Below, one piece after another: positions 14,451 through 24,102 of a DNA stretch of 64,000 bases. The position numbers were made by a program, and so were the translations under genes. Source of the stretch: Salinithrix halophila. Lineage in GTDB: Bacteria > Bacillota > Bacilli > Thermoactinomycetales > DSM-45169. The stretch covers positions 1 to 64,000 of the forward strand of contig NZ_JBHSAP010000009.1 in assembly GCF_042650125.1 (NCBI RefSeq), given 5' to 3'. The notes below the pieces were generated by a model. It was given only the letters and a program-made list of their open reading frames with translations. It made no database searches and was not told the origin of the DNA. The first letter of the stretch is position 1; each line of letters starts with the position of its first letter.

Positions 14451-15800
14451 TCAGGGCATAAACGGGAATTTAAACCGTCCCATGCCCTTTTTCTTCTTGC
14501 CCTTGGTCATGGACGAGAACTGTTTCATCATCTTCTTCATGTCCATAAACTGCTTGATCAACCGGTTGACGTCCTGAACCGTGGTGCCGCTTCCCGCAGC
14601 CAGTCGTCTGCGTCGACTGGCATTAATGATATCGGGATGCTGTTTTTCCTCTGGGGTCATCGAGCGGATGATGGCCTCTACTTTGGTCAGTTGCTTCTCA
14701 TCCACCTGCAGATTTTTCAGGCCCTTCATCTGCCCCGCCCCCGGCATCATGCCGAGGATTTCATCCAGCGGACCCATGTTTCGGACCTGGTCCATCTGGT
14801 CGAGGAAATCGTCGAAGGTGAACTGCTGGGTACGCATCTTACGCTCCAGGTCCTTCGCCTTCTCCTGGTCGACATTGGCTTGCGCCTTCTCGATCAGGGT
14901 GAGTACATCCCCCATCCCAAGGATTCGAGAAGCCATCCGTTCAGGGTGGAAAGGTTCCAGGGCGTCCACTTTTTCGCCCATCCCAGCAAATTTTACGGGA
15001 CAGTCCGTTACCGCTCTGACAGAGAGGGCCGCACCGCCGCGGGTATCCCCATCCAACTTAGTGAGGACGACCCCGGTCAGAGCCATCTCCCGGTTGAAGT
15101 TTTCCGCTACGTTGACAGCGTCCTGACCCGTCATCGCATCGACGACGAGGAGCACTTCGTCTGGGGAAACTTCCTGTCGGATCGCCTTTAGCTCATCCAT
15201 CATCGTCTCATCGATGTGAAGGCGGCCAGCGGTATCGACAATCACCACATCATGGCCCTCTTCTTTGCCGTGGGCGATCCCTTTTTCCGCGATGGTAACA
15301 GGGTTTTCTTGATCCCCCATAGAGAAGACAGGGATGTCGATCTGTTCCCCCAGCACCTCCAGTTGTCGGATGGCTGCCGGTCGATAGACATCGCCAGCAA
15401 CGAGGAGTGGCTGCTTGTTCTGCTTCCTCAGGTAGTGGGCCAATTTGCCGGCAGTGGTCGTCTTCCCCGCCCCCTGCAAACCTACCATCATGATGACAGA
15501 GGGTTTGGAGGTCAGAGAAAGTTTTGCCTGGGAACCACCCATCAGCTGGGTAAGCTCCTCATTAACCACCTTGATCACCTGCTGACCGGGAGTGAGGCTC
15601 TTTAGAACTTCTTGGCCGACGGCTCGTTCGCTCACTTTGGAAACGAACTCCTTGACCACCTTGAAGTTGACATCTGCTTCCAGGAGAGCGAGACGTACCT
15701 CCCGCATCGCGGCTTTCACGTCGGCCTCGTTCACTTTCCCTTTGCCGCGCAGTTTCTGCAGCGCGGATTGCAGGCGTTCGGACAATCCTTCAAATGCCAT
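14451..15800 (-). CDS. ffh: Signal recognition particle protein Ffh (SRP54)
   Basis: A 449-residue SRP GTPase that binds signal sequences of nascent membrane proteins together with the small SRP RNA. It has an N domain, a G domain with P-loop GLQGAGKTTT (about 107-116), DTAGRLH and TKLDGDTRGG, and a methionine-rich M domain (MGPLDEILGMMPG, FMDMKKMMKQFSSM). The start MAFEGLSERL is preceded by GGGGAGG; a longer in-frame reading upstream is not supported. It forms a unit with ylxM. Confidence 0.97.
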   Translation of the reverse strand: MAFEGLSERLQSALQKLRGKGKVNEADVKAAMREVRLALLEADVNFKVVKEFVSKVSERAVGQEVLKSLTPGQQVIKVVNEELTQLMGGSQAKLSLTSKPSVIMMVGLQGAGKTTTAGKLAHYLRKQNKQPLLVAGDVYRPAAIRQLEVLGEQIDIPVFSMGDQENPVTIAEKGIAHGKEEGHDVVIVDTAGRLHIDETMMDELKAIRQEVSPDEVLLVVDAMTGQDAVNVAENFNREMALTGVVLTKLDGDTRGGAALSVRAVTDCPVKFAGMGEKVDALEPFHPERMASRILGMGDVLTLIEKAQANVDQEKAKDLERKMRTQQFTFDDFLDQMDQVRNMGPLDEILGMMPGAGQMKGLKNLQVDEKQLTKVEAIIRSMTPEEKQHPDIINASRRRRLAAGSGTTVQDVNRLIKQFMDMKKMMKQFSSMTKGKKKKGMGRFKFPFMP

Positions 15801-15861
15801 GGTGCCAGCCTCCCCGCATCCCAGGATCAAATCACAAGCACATCACGTCTCATGTTCATCG

Positions 15862-16191
15862 TCAATCCAGCTCCAACAACTCCTGAACCAGCGCTTTCAC
15901 CGTGTCTCCTTGCGGGCCGCCTTCCGTTTCAGCGATGATCTTCTCTGCAATCTTCCGCCGCCTCAGGTGGCGGTCGAGAAGCCCGAGCTCTCCCTCTCGT
16001 TCTTCCAAGGCCGACTGCGCCCGTTTCAGGCCTTCAAAAACAGCCTGGCGTGAAATCCCGATATGCTCGGCAATTTCCCCCAGAGACCAGTCATCATGGA
16101 AATAGAATTCCAGGAGCGCTCGTTGTTTATCGGTCAACAGTGGTGCATAGAAATCATATAGAAGGTTGACACGAGTCGTTTTATCCAACAA
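15862..16191 (-). CDS. ylxM: YlxM, putative DNA-binding protein (UPF0122)
   Basis: A 109-residue protein with a sigma-70-region-4-like helix-turn-helix: LTDKQRALLEFYFHDDWSLGEIAEHIGISRQAVF. YlxM is almost always encoded upstream of ffh in Firmicutes and in Streptococcus stimulates SRP GTPase activity. Its start is 52 bp from a consensus promoter. Confidence 0.95.
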   Translation of the reverse strand: MLDKTTRVNLLYDFYAPLLTDKQRALLEFYFHDDWSLGEIAEHIGISRQAVFEGLKRAQSALEEREGELGLLDRHLRRRKIAEKIIAETEGGPQGDTVKALVQELLELD

Positions 16192-16242
16192 CCGGGGTCA
16201 CCTCGAATCACCTGTCAGGGTGGTGCCCTTTACACGAGGATC

Positions 16243-16271
16243 ATCATATCAATCCCAGAGTTTCGTGTCAA
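16243..16271 (-). promoter_or_regulatory. SigA promoter of the ylxM-ffh-rpsP unit
   Basis: On the minus strand TTGACA and TATGAT are separated by exactly 17 bp. This is a near-perfect housekeeping promoter and fits strong constitutive expression of SRP and ribosomal genes. Confidence 0.85.
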
Positions 16272-16314
16272 GGTTTTTGCGTTGTCATTCACCCTTTGAA
16301 TAACTCCACACCGA

Positions 16315-16351
16315 CAACAGCCCGTCTTTCACAAAGAAAGACGGGCTGTTG
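16315..16351 (-). terminator. Long hairpin after ftsY
   Basis: A perfect 16-bp stem (CAACAGCCCGTCTTTC with its complement, loop ACAAA) lies just after the ftsY stop and before the ylxM promoter. There is no T tract on either side, so it may stabilise the 3' end or act with weak termination only. Confidence 0.55.
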
Positions 16352-16367
16352 GGCTGTTTTTCCGTAT

Positions 16368-17363
16368 CTACTCTGCCGCCTCTTCCCTTTCGATCATTTC
16401 GGCAAAGAGGGCGTGAACGTATTGGTCCCCGTTGAAGGGTTGGAGGTCATCCATCTTCTCTCCAAGGCCGATCCACTTGACCGGGGTAGCCAACTCCCGG
16501 CGAATCGCAATGGCGATGCCTCCTTTGGCGGTCCCGTCCATCTTGGTCAGGACAATACCGGTGAGACGGGTGGCATCGTTGAAAATCTTAGCCTGCTGCA
16601 GAGCATTCTGACCGGTGGTGGCATCCAAAACCAGCAGGGTGTCGTGGGGAGCGTCCGGGATTTCCCGTTGGATTACCCGGTGCACCTTTTTCAGTTCCTG
16701 CATCAGATTCACTTTGTTCTGCAAGCGACCAGCCGTATCACAAAAAAGGACATCGGCCCCCCGTGCTCTGGCGGCCTGAATGCCGTCAAAGATAACGGCA
16801 GCGGGGTCGGAACCTGCCTGATGCCGAATCACATCGGCCCCGACCCGGTCCCCCCATACCTGGAGTTGCTCGATAGCCCCGGCACGGAAGGTATCTCCGG
16901 CAGCCAGGATCACCTTTTTACCTTGTTCCTTATAATGGTGAGCTAGCTTGCCGATGGTGGTCGTTTTACCCACCCCGTTCACTCCGACGATAAGAACGAC
17001 GGTCAATTCATTTTCCTGCAGATTCATCGCTGCATCGGAACTGTCTCCCTCCCCTTTCAGGATGTCGGCAAGGATCTCCGACATCAGGGGCTGTAGCTCC
17101 GCCGGATCCTTGATGCGGCGTTCCTTCACTTCCCCCCGCAGGCGGTCCACAATCTCCAGCGTCGTATTGACTCCGACATCAGCTCCGATCAGGACATCCT
17201 CCAATTCCTCATACATCTCTTCGTCGATCTTGCTGCGAGAAAAGACGCTGTCCATCGCCCCAGCCAGGGAACTGCTGGTCTTCTCCAGCCCCGATTTGAA
17301 CTTCTGCGTGACGGATTCCGTCGTTTTGGATACACTCTCTTTCAACCGTTTGAAAAAATTCAT
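16368..17363 (-). CDS. ftsY: Signal recognition particle receptor FtsY
   Basis: A 331-residue SRP receptor GTPase that docks ribosome-nascent chain complexes at the membrane. The G-domain motifs GVNGVGKTTTIGKLA, DTAGRLQNK and TKMDGTAKGG match those of Ffh, its heterodimer partner, which is encoded 550 bp away. The acidic A domain is short, as in other Firmicutes. It follows smc closely. Confidence 0.97.
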   Translation of the reverse strand: MNFFKRLKESVSKTTESVTQKFKSGLEKTSSSLAGAMDSVFSRSKIDEEMYEELEDVLIGADVGVNTTLEIVDRLRGEVKERRIKDPAELQPLMSEILADILKGEGDSSDAAMNLQENELTVVLIVGVNGVGKTTTIGKLAHHYKEQGKKVILAAGDTFRAGAIEQLQVWGDRVGADVIRHQAGSDPAAVIFDGIQAARARGADVLFCDTAGRLQNKVNLMQELKKVHRVIQREIPDAPHDTLLVLDATTGQNALQQAKIFNDATRLTGIVLTKMDGTAKGGIAIAIRRELATPVKWIGLGEKMDDLQPFNGDQYVHALFAEMIEREEAAE

Positions 17364-17375
17364 CCGCTCTCCTCC

Positions 17376-20300
17376 TTATTCCATGGCAGCCGCTACTTCT
17401 TTATCCCCGTCGAACTCTTCCAACTTGACGGAAACGATCTTGGAGACACCGGCTTCTTCCATCGTCACCCCGTACATCACATCCGCCCCTTCCATCGTTC
17501 GTTTGCGGTGGGTGATAATGATGAATTGCGTTTTTTGGGAGAACTCCCGGAGATACCGGGTAAACCGGGAGAGGTTGGCCTCGTCCAGGGCAGCATCCAC
17601 TTCATCCAACACGCAGAAGGGAACCGGCTTGTACCGAAGAACGGCAAATAGGAGCGCAATAGCGGCCAATGCCCGTTCTCCTCCTGAGAGAAGGCCGAGA
17701 CTTTGGGGTTTTTTCCCTGGCGGCTGGGCGATGATTTCAATCCCTGTTTCCAGTAGGTTCTCCGGTTCGGTCAGACGAAGATCCGCTCGTCCGCCGCCGA
17801 ACATTTTGGCGAACACATCGGTAAATTCCACCCGGATTGCCTCAAAGGTCTGGGAAAAACGGGTGGACATCTCCCCTTCGATATCCCGGATCACTTGAAA
17901 TAGCGTCTCCTTTGCCTCCAGAAGATCATCCCGTTGTCCCGCCAGAAAATTAAACCGGGTGGAAAGCCGACCATGCTCCTCGATCGCTCCCAGGTTAACC
18001 TCGCCGAGAGCTGCGATCTTGCCACGCAAAGAACGGACTTCTCTCTCCGCCTGCTTGGGATCCTCCGGCTGGGGGTAACGATCTTTCGCCAGTTCGTAAG
18101 AAATCTCGTATTCCTCGGCCAACTTTTCCAGTTGGTGATTGAGTTCCACATCCAACCGGTTCGCCCGAACCTCTTGCTGATGAAGTTCCTCTTCATGTTT
18201 GCGCATTCCCTGTTGGGATTTTTTCAGTTCGGATTCCTTTTCTCCCCGGTCACTGTGGAGGCGATCCCGTTCCTCTTTGGCGGCAGTGAGGGCTTCAAAG
18301 GTCGATTCTTTCTGCTCCCGGAGGTCCTCCGCCTTTCCTTCCAGCGTTCGCGCTTCCTCGGATTGATCCTCTTCACCGGCCTCTAGGCGGGCAAGACGGT
18401 CTCTGGATTCTTCGGCTTCCTTTTCCGCCTTCTCCTTTTCCCGGCCCAGGCGTTCACAATCGGCGGCCAGATACTCTCGTTCCTGATGAAGACGGGCAGC
18501 GCTGATCCGCCAGTCGGTGATCTCCTTATTAGCGGCATCTTTCTCCGAAGCGTGCTGGGCCACCCGTTCCTGGGAAGCGTGGATCGCTTTTTTAAGACGG
18601 GCCTCTTCTTCCTCCGACGCCGTGATTTTACGTTCCAATTCTTCCCTTTGGATGCGGATCCGATCCACTTCCTTGTCAAGTCGGGCTCGCTCTGCGGCAG
18701 TCTTTTTCTTTTGACCGTCGTGGTTGCGGCTCTCTACGGTCCACTCCCGTTCGCTTCCTTTCAACTCCTGCTGGGTAAGACGCAATTCCTCTCCTTCCTC
18801 ACGCAGATCTTCCAGGCTCTCTTCCAGTTCTTTTCGCCGGGTGAGAAGTTCATCGTGCTCTTCCTTCGCAGCCTGCCATTCCGCTTTTGCGGCTTCGATC
18901 TGCTTCTCCAGTTCCTCCACCTGGCGAGACCGACCGAGAAGGTTAGCCTTCGATTTCTGCTGACTTCCCCCGGACATGGAACCGCCGGGGTTCACCACAT
19001 CCCCGTCCAGGGTTACAATTCGGTATCGGTACCCGATCCGGCGGGCGATGAGATTGGCGTCTTCCAAGGTACGGGCGACCACTACCTGTCCGAGGAGATT
19101 CAGCACTACCTTGCGGTAAGGTTGTTCACATTTGACCAGATCGGCAGCCATACCGACAAACCCGGGGACCTCCTCCAGGTTGCCCTTCTCATGGGAGGGG
19201 AAGAAGCGTCCCTGAATCACATTCAGAGGAAGGAAGGTAGCCCGTCCGGCCCGGCGTTCTTTGAGGAAACGGATGCCAGCGCGGCCCGTCTCCTCATCCT
19301 CCACCACCAAATGTTGCATGGCACCTCCCAGGGCGGTCTCAATCGCCGCTTCATATTCAGCGGGGACCTGGATCAACTGGGCAACAGCGCCAAAGATGCC
19401 GGAAAGCTCCTTGGCCCCGCGGTCCCGAGCTTTTAGAATTTCCTTCACTCCCTGGAAAAAGCCAGCGTGTTCGGCCTCCATATCTTTGACGATCTCCCGG
19501 CGAGAGTGGAAACCATCCAGCTTTTGCTCCGCCTGCCGTAAGATCTTGGCGGCCTCCTGGATGGCTGGATCCAGCTGTTGCCGTTCCTTGCCCAACTCCC
19601 GAAACTGCTCGGCGCAAGACTCCAGGGCAGCATCTACCTCGGCCAGCTCCCTGTCCAGCCATTCTTTCCGATCTGCGAGTTCCTTGTCCGCCTGCTTTTC
19701 CAACGCTTCCTGGGCGACAACCTTTTCCCTGGCTTCTTTTGTCTGAGCTCCCTGCTCTTCTAGGTAACCCTGCTCACTTTCCAGCCGGGTACGTTCTTGG
19801 AGCAAGGCGGAGAGACGCTGTTTTAACTCATCCAGATCGAGGACGGCGGTATTCCCAGAAGCGGCCAGCTTCTCCTGGGCCTCTTTTAGCTTGGCCTCTA
19901 CCTCAACCAGCTGTGCTTCCTTTTTCGCCAGGCGCTCTTTCTGGTGTAGCCATTCGGCTTCCCGCTCCTCGATTTCCCCGGTTAAGGCCTGGATACGCTC
20001 TTTCAGCTCTTCAATGGAGACGGCCCGGTTGCGTGAGCGCTCCAGAAGCACTTCCCGCTGCCCCTCGACCTTCTCCAATTCTTCACTCACCTGAAGGAGT
20101 TCTCCCTGCAGGGTTTCCACCTGTTTTTCTTTCTGGCCGATCTCCCAGCGCAGTTTTTCCAATTCTGCTTCCCGACCGGAGACGTCAGCCGTCCATTCCG
20201 CTTGCTTTTCGTTCAAAGAACCTAGCTTTTGATTGGCTTCTTGCCAATTTTGGTGCAGGGTTTCAATCTTATGTACGTACAAGCCAATCTCCGCCTGGGT

Positions 20301-20966
20301 AAGCTCCGCCTTTAGCTCTTTGTACCGTTTGGCTTTCTCCGCCTGTTCGGCGAGAGGTTCCACTTGGCTTTCCAGCTCGCTCACCAGGTCCTGAATACGG
20401 GAGAGATTCTGCTCGGTGGTCTCCAACTTTTTCTCCGCTTCCCGTTTGCGGGATTTATACTTGACGATCCCAGCCGCTTCCTCGAAAATAGCCCGTCGGT
20501 CCTCCGATTTCGTAGAGAGGATCTCATCGATGCGTCCCTGTCCGATCATCGAGTAGGCTTCCTTGCCGATCCCGGTGTCCATGAACAGTTCGGTGATGTC
20601 CCGTAGACGGCAGCCCTGCTTGTTGATGAAGTATTCACTGTCACCGGAACGGTAGACCCTGCGGGTGACGGTCACTTCAGAATAATCCAAGTTCAGTTTT
20701 TGGTCGGTATTATCGAAGGTGATGGCGACTTCGCAATACCCGACAGGTTTCCGGGTGTCACTTCCGGAGAAAATCACATCCTGCATGGACGCCCCCCGCA
20801 AGGACTTGGCACTTTGTTCCCCCAGTACCCAGCGCATTCCATCGGTAACGTTGGACTTGCCGCTCCCGTTGGGGCCGACCACTGCTGTCACTCCGGGGAC
20901 AAACTCCAGTTCCGTCCGGTTGGCAAAGGATTTAAACCCGATCATATCCAGTCTTTTCAGATGCAA
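17376..20966 (-). CDS. smc: Chromosome partition protein SMC
   Basis: A 1196-residue condensin ATPase. The N-terminal Walker A is GPNGSGKSN, two long coiled coils surround a hinge domain in the middle (IFGAVAQLIQVP through LDGDVVNPGGSMSGG), and the C-terminal part has the ABC signature LSGGERALAAIAL and Walker B FCVLDEVDAALDEAN. It organises and segregates the chromosome together with ScpA and ScpB. A TTG start is chosen: AGGAGG lies 8 nt before it, and the protein then begins LHLKRLDMIGFKSF, as in other SMC proteins. The ATG 30 bp upstream would add an unusual extension. Confidence 0.96.
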   Translation of the reverse strand: MHLKRLDMIGFKSFANRTELEFVPGVTAVVGPNGSGKSNVTDGMRWVLGEQSAKSLRGASMQDVIFSGSDTRKPVGYCEVAITFDNTDQKLNLDYSEVTVTRRVYRSGDSEYFINKQGCRLRDITELFMDTGIGKEAYSMIGQGRIDEILSTKSEDRRAIFEEAAGIVKYKSRKREAEKKLETTEQNLSRIQDLVSELESQVEPLAEQAEKAKRYKELKAELTQAEIGLYVHKIETLHQNWQEANQKLGSLNEKQAEWTADVSGREAELEKLRWEIGQKEKQVETLQGELLQVSEELEKVEGQREVLLERSRNRAVSIEELKERIQALTGEIEEREAEWLHQKERLAKKEAQLVEVEAKLKEAQEKLAASGNTAVLDLDELKQRLSALLQERTRLESEQGYLEEQGAQTKEAREKVVAQEALEKQADKELADRKEWLDRELAEVDAALESCAEQFRELGKERQQLDPAIQEAAKILRQAEQKLDGFHSRREIVKDMEAEHAGFFQGVKEILKARDRGAKELSGIFGAVAQLIQVPAEYEAAIETALGGAMQHLVVEDEETGRAGIRFLKERRAGRATFLPLNVIQGRFFPSHEKGNLEEVPGFVGMAADLVKCEQPYRKVVLNLLGQVVVARTLEDANLIARRIGYRYRIVTLDGDVVNPGGSMSGGSQQKSKANLLGRSRQVEELEKQIEAAKAEWQAAKEEHDELLTRRKELEESLEDLREEGEELRLTQQELKGSEREWTVESRNHDGQKKKTAAERARLDKEVDRIRIQREELERKITASEEEEARLKKAIHASQERVAQHASEKDAANKEITDWRISAARLHQEREYLAADCERLGREKEKAEKEAEESRDRLARLEAGEEDQSEEARTLEGKAEDLREQKESTFEALTAAKEERDRLHSDRGEKESELKKSQQGMRKHEEELHQQEVRANRLDVELNHQLEKLAEEYEISYELAKDRYPQPEDPKQAEREVRSLRGKIAALGEVNLGAIEEHGRLSTRFNFLAGQRDDLLEAKETLFQVIRDIEGEMSTRFSQTFEAIRVEFTDVFAKMFGGGRADLRLTEPENLLETGIEIIAQPPGKKPQSLGLLSGGERALAAIALLFAVLRYKPVPFCVLDEVDAALDEANLSRFTRYLREFSQKTQFIIITHRKRTMEGADVMYGVTMEEAGVSKIVSVKLEEFDGDKEVAAAME

Positions 20967-21132
20967 TGCGTCCCCCTCCTTTCCTATAAAATTCATCTTG
21001 TTTTCGGCTCATAGCCGTTTTTCATTGTCTGACAAGCTCCTGAAGCCGGTTCCTGCGGCTTCAGGTACTTATTCTACCATGAGAAACGGCACCGGATTAA
21101 GGCTTTCTCCGGTGCCGGGATGATAAATTTCG

Positions 21133-21471
21133 TCACCATACCCGGGTGCCCAAAGGCACCTCGTGATCCGGGCGAAGCAGGGAAACGGAACCGTCTTCCA
21201 GCACATTCCCCAGGACCAAGACCTCCGACATAAAATCGGCCACTTGACGCGGCGGAAAGTTGGTCACCGCTAACACCTGACGGCCTTCTAATTCTTCCGG
21301 CGTATAGCGGTCGGTGATCTGGGCGCTGGACTTTTTCATGCCCCCTTCCTTCCCGAAATCGATCCACAGCTTGTAGGCGGGCTTTCGTGCTTTGGGAAAG
21401 GGCTCCACCCTTACCACCTTTCCGGTACGAATCTCGATTTTTGCAAAATCGTCAAAGGTGACGGTAACCAT
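21133..21471 (-). CDS. csaA: CsaA-like tRNA-binding domain protein
   Basis: A 112-residue protein made of one EMAP/tRNA-binding OB fold. The segments FAKIEIRTGKVVRVEPF, SSAQITDRYTPEEL, AVTNFPPRQVADF and SEVLVLG match CsaA, a dimeric chaperone-like protein of B. subtilis proposed to assist secretion. ATG 21471 is preceded by GGAGGAG; the in-frame ATG six codons upstream has no ribosome-binding site. It sits between the two small membrane genes and smc, which is not the B. subtilis order. Confidence 0.9.
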   Translation of the reverse strand: MVTVTFDDFAKIEIRTGKVVRVEPFPKARKPAYKLWIDFGKEGGMKKSSAQITDRYTPEELEGRQVLAVTNFPPRQVADFMSEVLVLGNVLEDGSVSLLRPDHEVPLGTRVW

Positions 21472-21520
21472 GGGTTCACTCTCCTCCATGAGCTGGATAC
21501 CGGGTTCGATGCTGGGGGCT

Positions 21521-21727
21521 CTATTGTTTTTCCTCTTTCTTCACGGACTCCCTGTTTCCCTCCCCACTGCCAGCTCTTTGACCTGCCAACACCTCCATGG
21601 ACCGAGACAACTTTTCATGGGCTTTCATCAGCCGCCAAAAAACCACCCCGACAAAAATAGCGGCTGTCAAGGGCACTAGAAATGTGACAAATTGGAAAAT
21701 CATCGTAAGCCAATTGAACTGTACCAT
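21521..21727 (-). CDS. Small membrane protein, paralogue of the next gene
   Basis: A 68-residue protein with one N-terminal transmembrane segment (FVTFLVPLTAAIFVGVVFW) followed by RLMKAHEKLSRSMEVL and a charged tail. Its function is unknown. The motif W/FRLMKAHEKL is shared with the protein encoded 20 bp upstream, so the two arose by tandem duplication. Confidence 0.65.
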   Translation of the reverse strand: MVQFNWLTMIFQFVTFLVPLTAAIFVGVVFWRLMKAHEKLSRSMEVLAGQRAGSGEGNRESVKKEEKQ

Positions 21728-21746
21728 ATAAAATAGCCAACCTCCC

Positions 21747-21917
21747 TCACATGTCTTTTTTCTGCTCCAACCCCAAGCGCTCGGACAAATCGCTTACCGA
21801 CTGGGCCAGCTTTTCGTGAGCCTTCATCAATCGCCAGCTAACGATCACACCGAAGAGAAACAGGCCACCATAAAAGAGGCCCATCACCATAAGCGGTAGA
21901 AATTGCAAGGCATTCAT
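21747..21917 (-). CDS. Small membrane protein, paralogue of the previous gene
   Basis: A 56-residue protein with one transmembrane helix (MGLFYGGLFLFGVIVSW) followed by RLMKAHEKLAQSVSDLSERL. The start ATG is chosen for its AAAGGGGG site 6 nt upstream. Nothing is known of its role. Together with its neighbour it may form a small membrane complex. Confidence 0.65.
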   Translation of the reverse strand: MNALQFLPLMVMGLFYGGLFLFGVIVSWRLMKAHEKLAQSVSDLSERLGLEQKKDM

Positions 21918-22002
21918 GGACATCCCCCTTTCCATCAACTGTCCTTCCCAACCCTTCTTTTACCTTTTACGTTTCAAGACCCTTCCAGTTTCACTCTCCG
22001 CA

Positions 22003-22043
22003 CAAAAAAACAACGAACCACCGGTCATCGTAGCCGGTGGTTC
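22003..22043 (-). terminator. Terminator after rnc
   Basis: A perfect 10-bp stem GAACCACCGG / CCGGTGGTTC is followed on the minus strand by GTTGTTTTTTT. It ends the fapR-to-rnc unit, so smc is probably transcribed separately here. Confidence 0.88.
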
Positions 22044-22047
22044 GTTG

Positions 22048-22740
22048 TCAACCTTTGATCCGGAACCGCTTCAAGCCTTCCGCAGCCGCCCGCTGTTCCG
22101 CTTCTTTTTTGGAGCGCCCCATCCCCGAACCGAGCCTTTTGCCCGCCAGCCAGACCTCGGCGACGAACTGCCGGTCGTGTGCCGGGCCCTGGACATCGAC
22201 GATTTGGTATTCCAGGGAGCCGAGATGTTCTTGTTGAACCGCTTCCTGCAACTGACTCTTCGCATCGGTTGCCTGTGTAAGCCATTGATCATCAATGCGG
22301 GGAAAGATAGCGGACTTCATAAAGGCCTTGACGCCGTTCAGGCCTTTCTCCAGGTAAAGGGCACCGATAAAGGCCTCGAAGACATCCGCGAGAAGGGCTG
22401 GTCGATTGCGGCCCCCGGTCATCTCCTCTCCCTTGCCCAACCGGACATGGTTGCCGAAACCCAGATCTCGGGCAAAGGAAGCCAGGGAAGGCTCGCAGAC
22501 AACCCGAGCGCGCATCCGGGTCAAATCCCCCTCATGTAAAGCGGGAAACCGGTGGTACAGGTGTTCCGACACTGTCAATTCCAGCACCGCATCACCCAGG
22601 AACTCCAGCCGTTCATTATCTTGTTGGAGTTTTTCCCCTTTCCGCTCATGGGCAAAAGAGGTATGGGTGAACGCCTGCAAAAACAGCTCTTCGTCCTGGA
22701 GAGACAGGCCGATGGTCTGTCCCAGTTCGGCCAGGTTCAT
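22048..22740 (-). CDS. rnc: Ribonuclease III
   Basis: A 230-residue double-strand-specific RNase that processes rRNA precursors. The signature ERLEFLGDAVLEL and the acidic ADVFEAFIGALYLEKG give the metal-binding centre. A C-terminal double-stranded RNA-binding domain follows (DAKSQLQEAVQQ to GMGRSKKEAEQRAA). It is the last gene of the fatty acid unit, 23 bp after fabF. Confidence 0.97.
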   Translation of the reverse strand: MNLAELGQTIGLSLQDEELFLQAFTHTSFAHERKGEKLQQDNERLEFLGDAVLELTVSEHLYHRFPALHEGDLTRMRARVVCEPSLASFARDLGFGNHVRLGKGEEMTGGRNRPALLADVFEAFIGALYLEKGLNGVKAFMKSAIFPRIDDQWLTQATDAKSQLQEAVQQEHLGSLEYQIVDVQGPAHDRQFVAEVWLAGKRLGSGMGRSKKEAEQRAAAEGLKRFRIKG

Positions 22741-22763
22741 CTCCTGATCACCACCTGCAATAA

Positions 22764-24008
22764 TTACGCTTCGTCGTAGGCTTTCAGTACGATCGTCGCG
22801 TTGTGCCCCCCGAAGCCGAGGGAGTTGGACAGCGCTGCCCGCACGTTGGCTTTCCGTGCCTCATTAGGAACGTAGTCCAAGTCACACTCGGGATCCGGGT
22901 GCTCATAATTGATCGTCGGGGGCAGGATGCCTTCTTTCAGAGCGAGGGCGGTGACGATCGCTTCCACCCCGCCAGCGGCACCCAACATGTGGCCAAACAT
23001 CGACTTACTGGAACTGACCGCCAGCTTGTATGCATGGTCACCAAAGGTTGCCTTGATAGCCATCGTTTCAAACTTGTCGTTCAGATCCGTGGAGGTTCCA
23101 TGGGCATTAATATACCCGATATCTTCCGGCTGCAAGCCCGCGCTCGCTAGGGCTCGTTTCATCGAACGGGCGGCACCTTCTCCTTCAGGGGCCGGAGCCG
23201 TCAGATGGTGAGCATCGCCAGTCATACCGTACCCTACCACTTCGGCGATGATGTTAGCCCCTCGCTCCAGAGCATGGTCCAGAGTTTCCAAGACGAGGAT
23301 GCCGGATCCCTCTCCCATGACGAACCCGTCCCGTTCCTTGTCAAAGGGACGGCTCGCCTTCTCTGGCTCTTCGTTGCGGGTGGACATCGCTTTCGCTGAA
23401 CAGAAACCGGCAAAAGCCATCGGTGTAATCGTCGCCTCGGTACCCCCGGCGATCATCACATCAGCTTCGCCCCGCTCGAGAATTTTGGTCGCATCCCCGA
23501 TCGAGTGAGTACCGGTAGCGCATGCGGAGATAGCTGCACTGCTGGGCCCTTTGGCCCCAAGGGAGATGGAGACTTGGCCCGCCGCCATGTTGGCGATCAT
23601 CATCGGGATGAAGAAGGGGCTGACACGCCGCGGACCCTTCTCAATCAGTTTCCGGTGTTCTTCTTCCCAGGTGGTTAAGCCACCAATACCGGAACCGATA
23701 TAGACGCCGATTCGATCCGGATCCATACCGTTAAGGTCAATACCAGCATGATCGATGGCTTTTTTCGATGCAGCTACGGCAAATTGGACAAAGCGGTCCA
23801 TGCGCCGAGCTTCTTTTTTATCCATATAATCCTGCGGGTCGAAATCATTCACTTCCGCAGCGATCTTTGTCGGGTAGTCGCTGGTGTCGAACCGGGTGAC
23901 AGGGCCAATCCCGGATTGACCGGAGACCAGGTTGTCCCAAAACGTGGGGATATCGCTGCCGATAGGAGAAATCAACCCCATACCGGTAATCACAACCCGT
24001 TTCGCCAT
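22764..24008 (-). CDS. fabF: Beta-ketoacyl-ACP synthase II
   Basis: A 414-residue condensing enzyme of fatty acid elongation. The Cys-His-His triad is seen in SACATGTHS (Cys163), NAHGTSTD and SKSMFGHMLGAAGG. It elongates acyl-ACP with malonyl-ACP. ATG 24008 has AAAGGCGGTGA upstream; a GTG three codons earlier lacks spacing. It follows acpP within the fap operon, unlike B. subtilis where fabF is elsewhere. Confidence 0.96.
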   Translation of the reverse strand: MAKRVVITGMGLISPIGSDIPTFWDNLVSGQSGIGPVTRFDTSDYPTKIAAEVNDFDPQDYMDKKEARRMDRFVQFAVAASKKAIDHAGIDLNGMDPDRIGVYIGSGIGGLTTWEEEHRKLIEKGPRRVSPFFIPMMIANMAAGQVSISLGAKGPSSAAISACATGTHSIGDATKILERGEADVMIAGGTEATITPMAFAGFCSAKAMSTRNEEPEKASRPFDKERDGFVMGEGSGILVLETLDHALERGANIIAEVVGYGMTGDAHHLTAPAPEGEGAARSMKRALASAGLQPEDIGYINAHGTSTDLNDKFETMAIKATFGDHAYKLAVSSSKSMFGHMLGAAGGVEAIVTALALKEGILPPTINYEHPDPECDLDYVPNEARKANVRAALSNSLGFGGHNATIVLKAYDEA

Positions 24009-24102
24009 TTGCTTCACCGCCTTTATTCAAAACAAGATGGGAGGAATATTCCTTGAAAGAGAAGACAAGTCCCGTTCATCAAACGGGACTTCGCTTCCTC
24101 TC

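Noticed and set aside
18486..19436. Long plus-strand open frame inside smc
   Set aside because: It is antisense to an intact, conserved smc reading frame, has no ribosome-binding site, and its composition is a mirror of the charged coiled coil.
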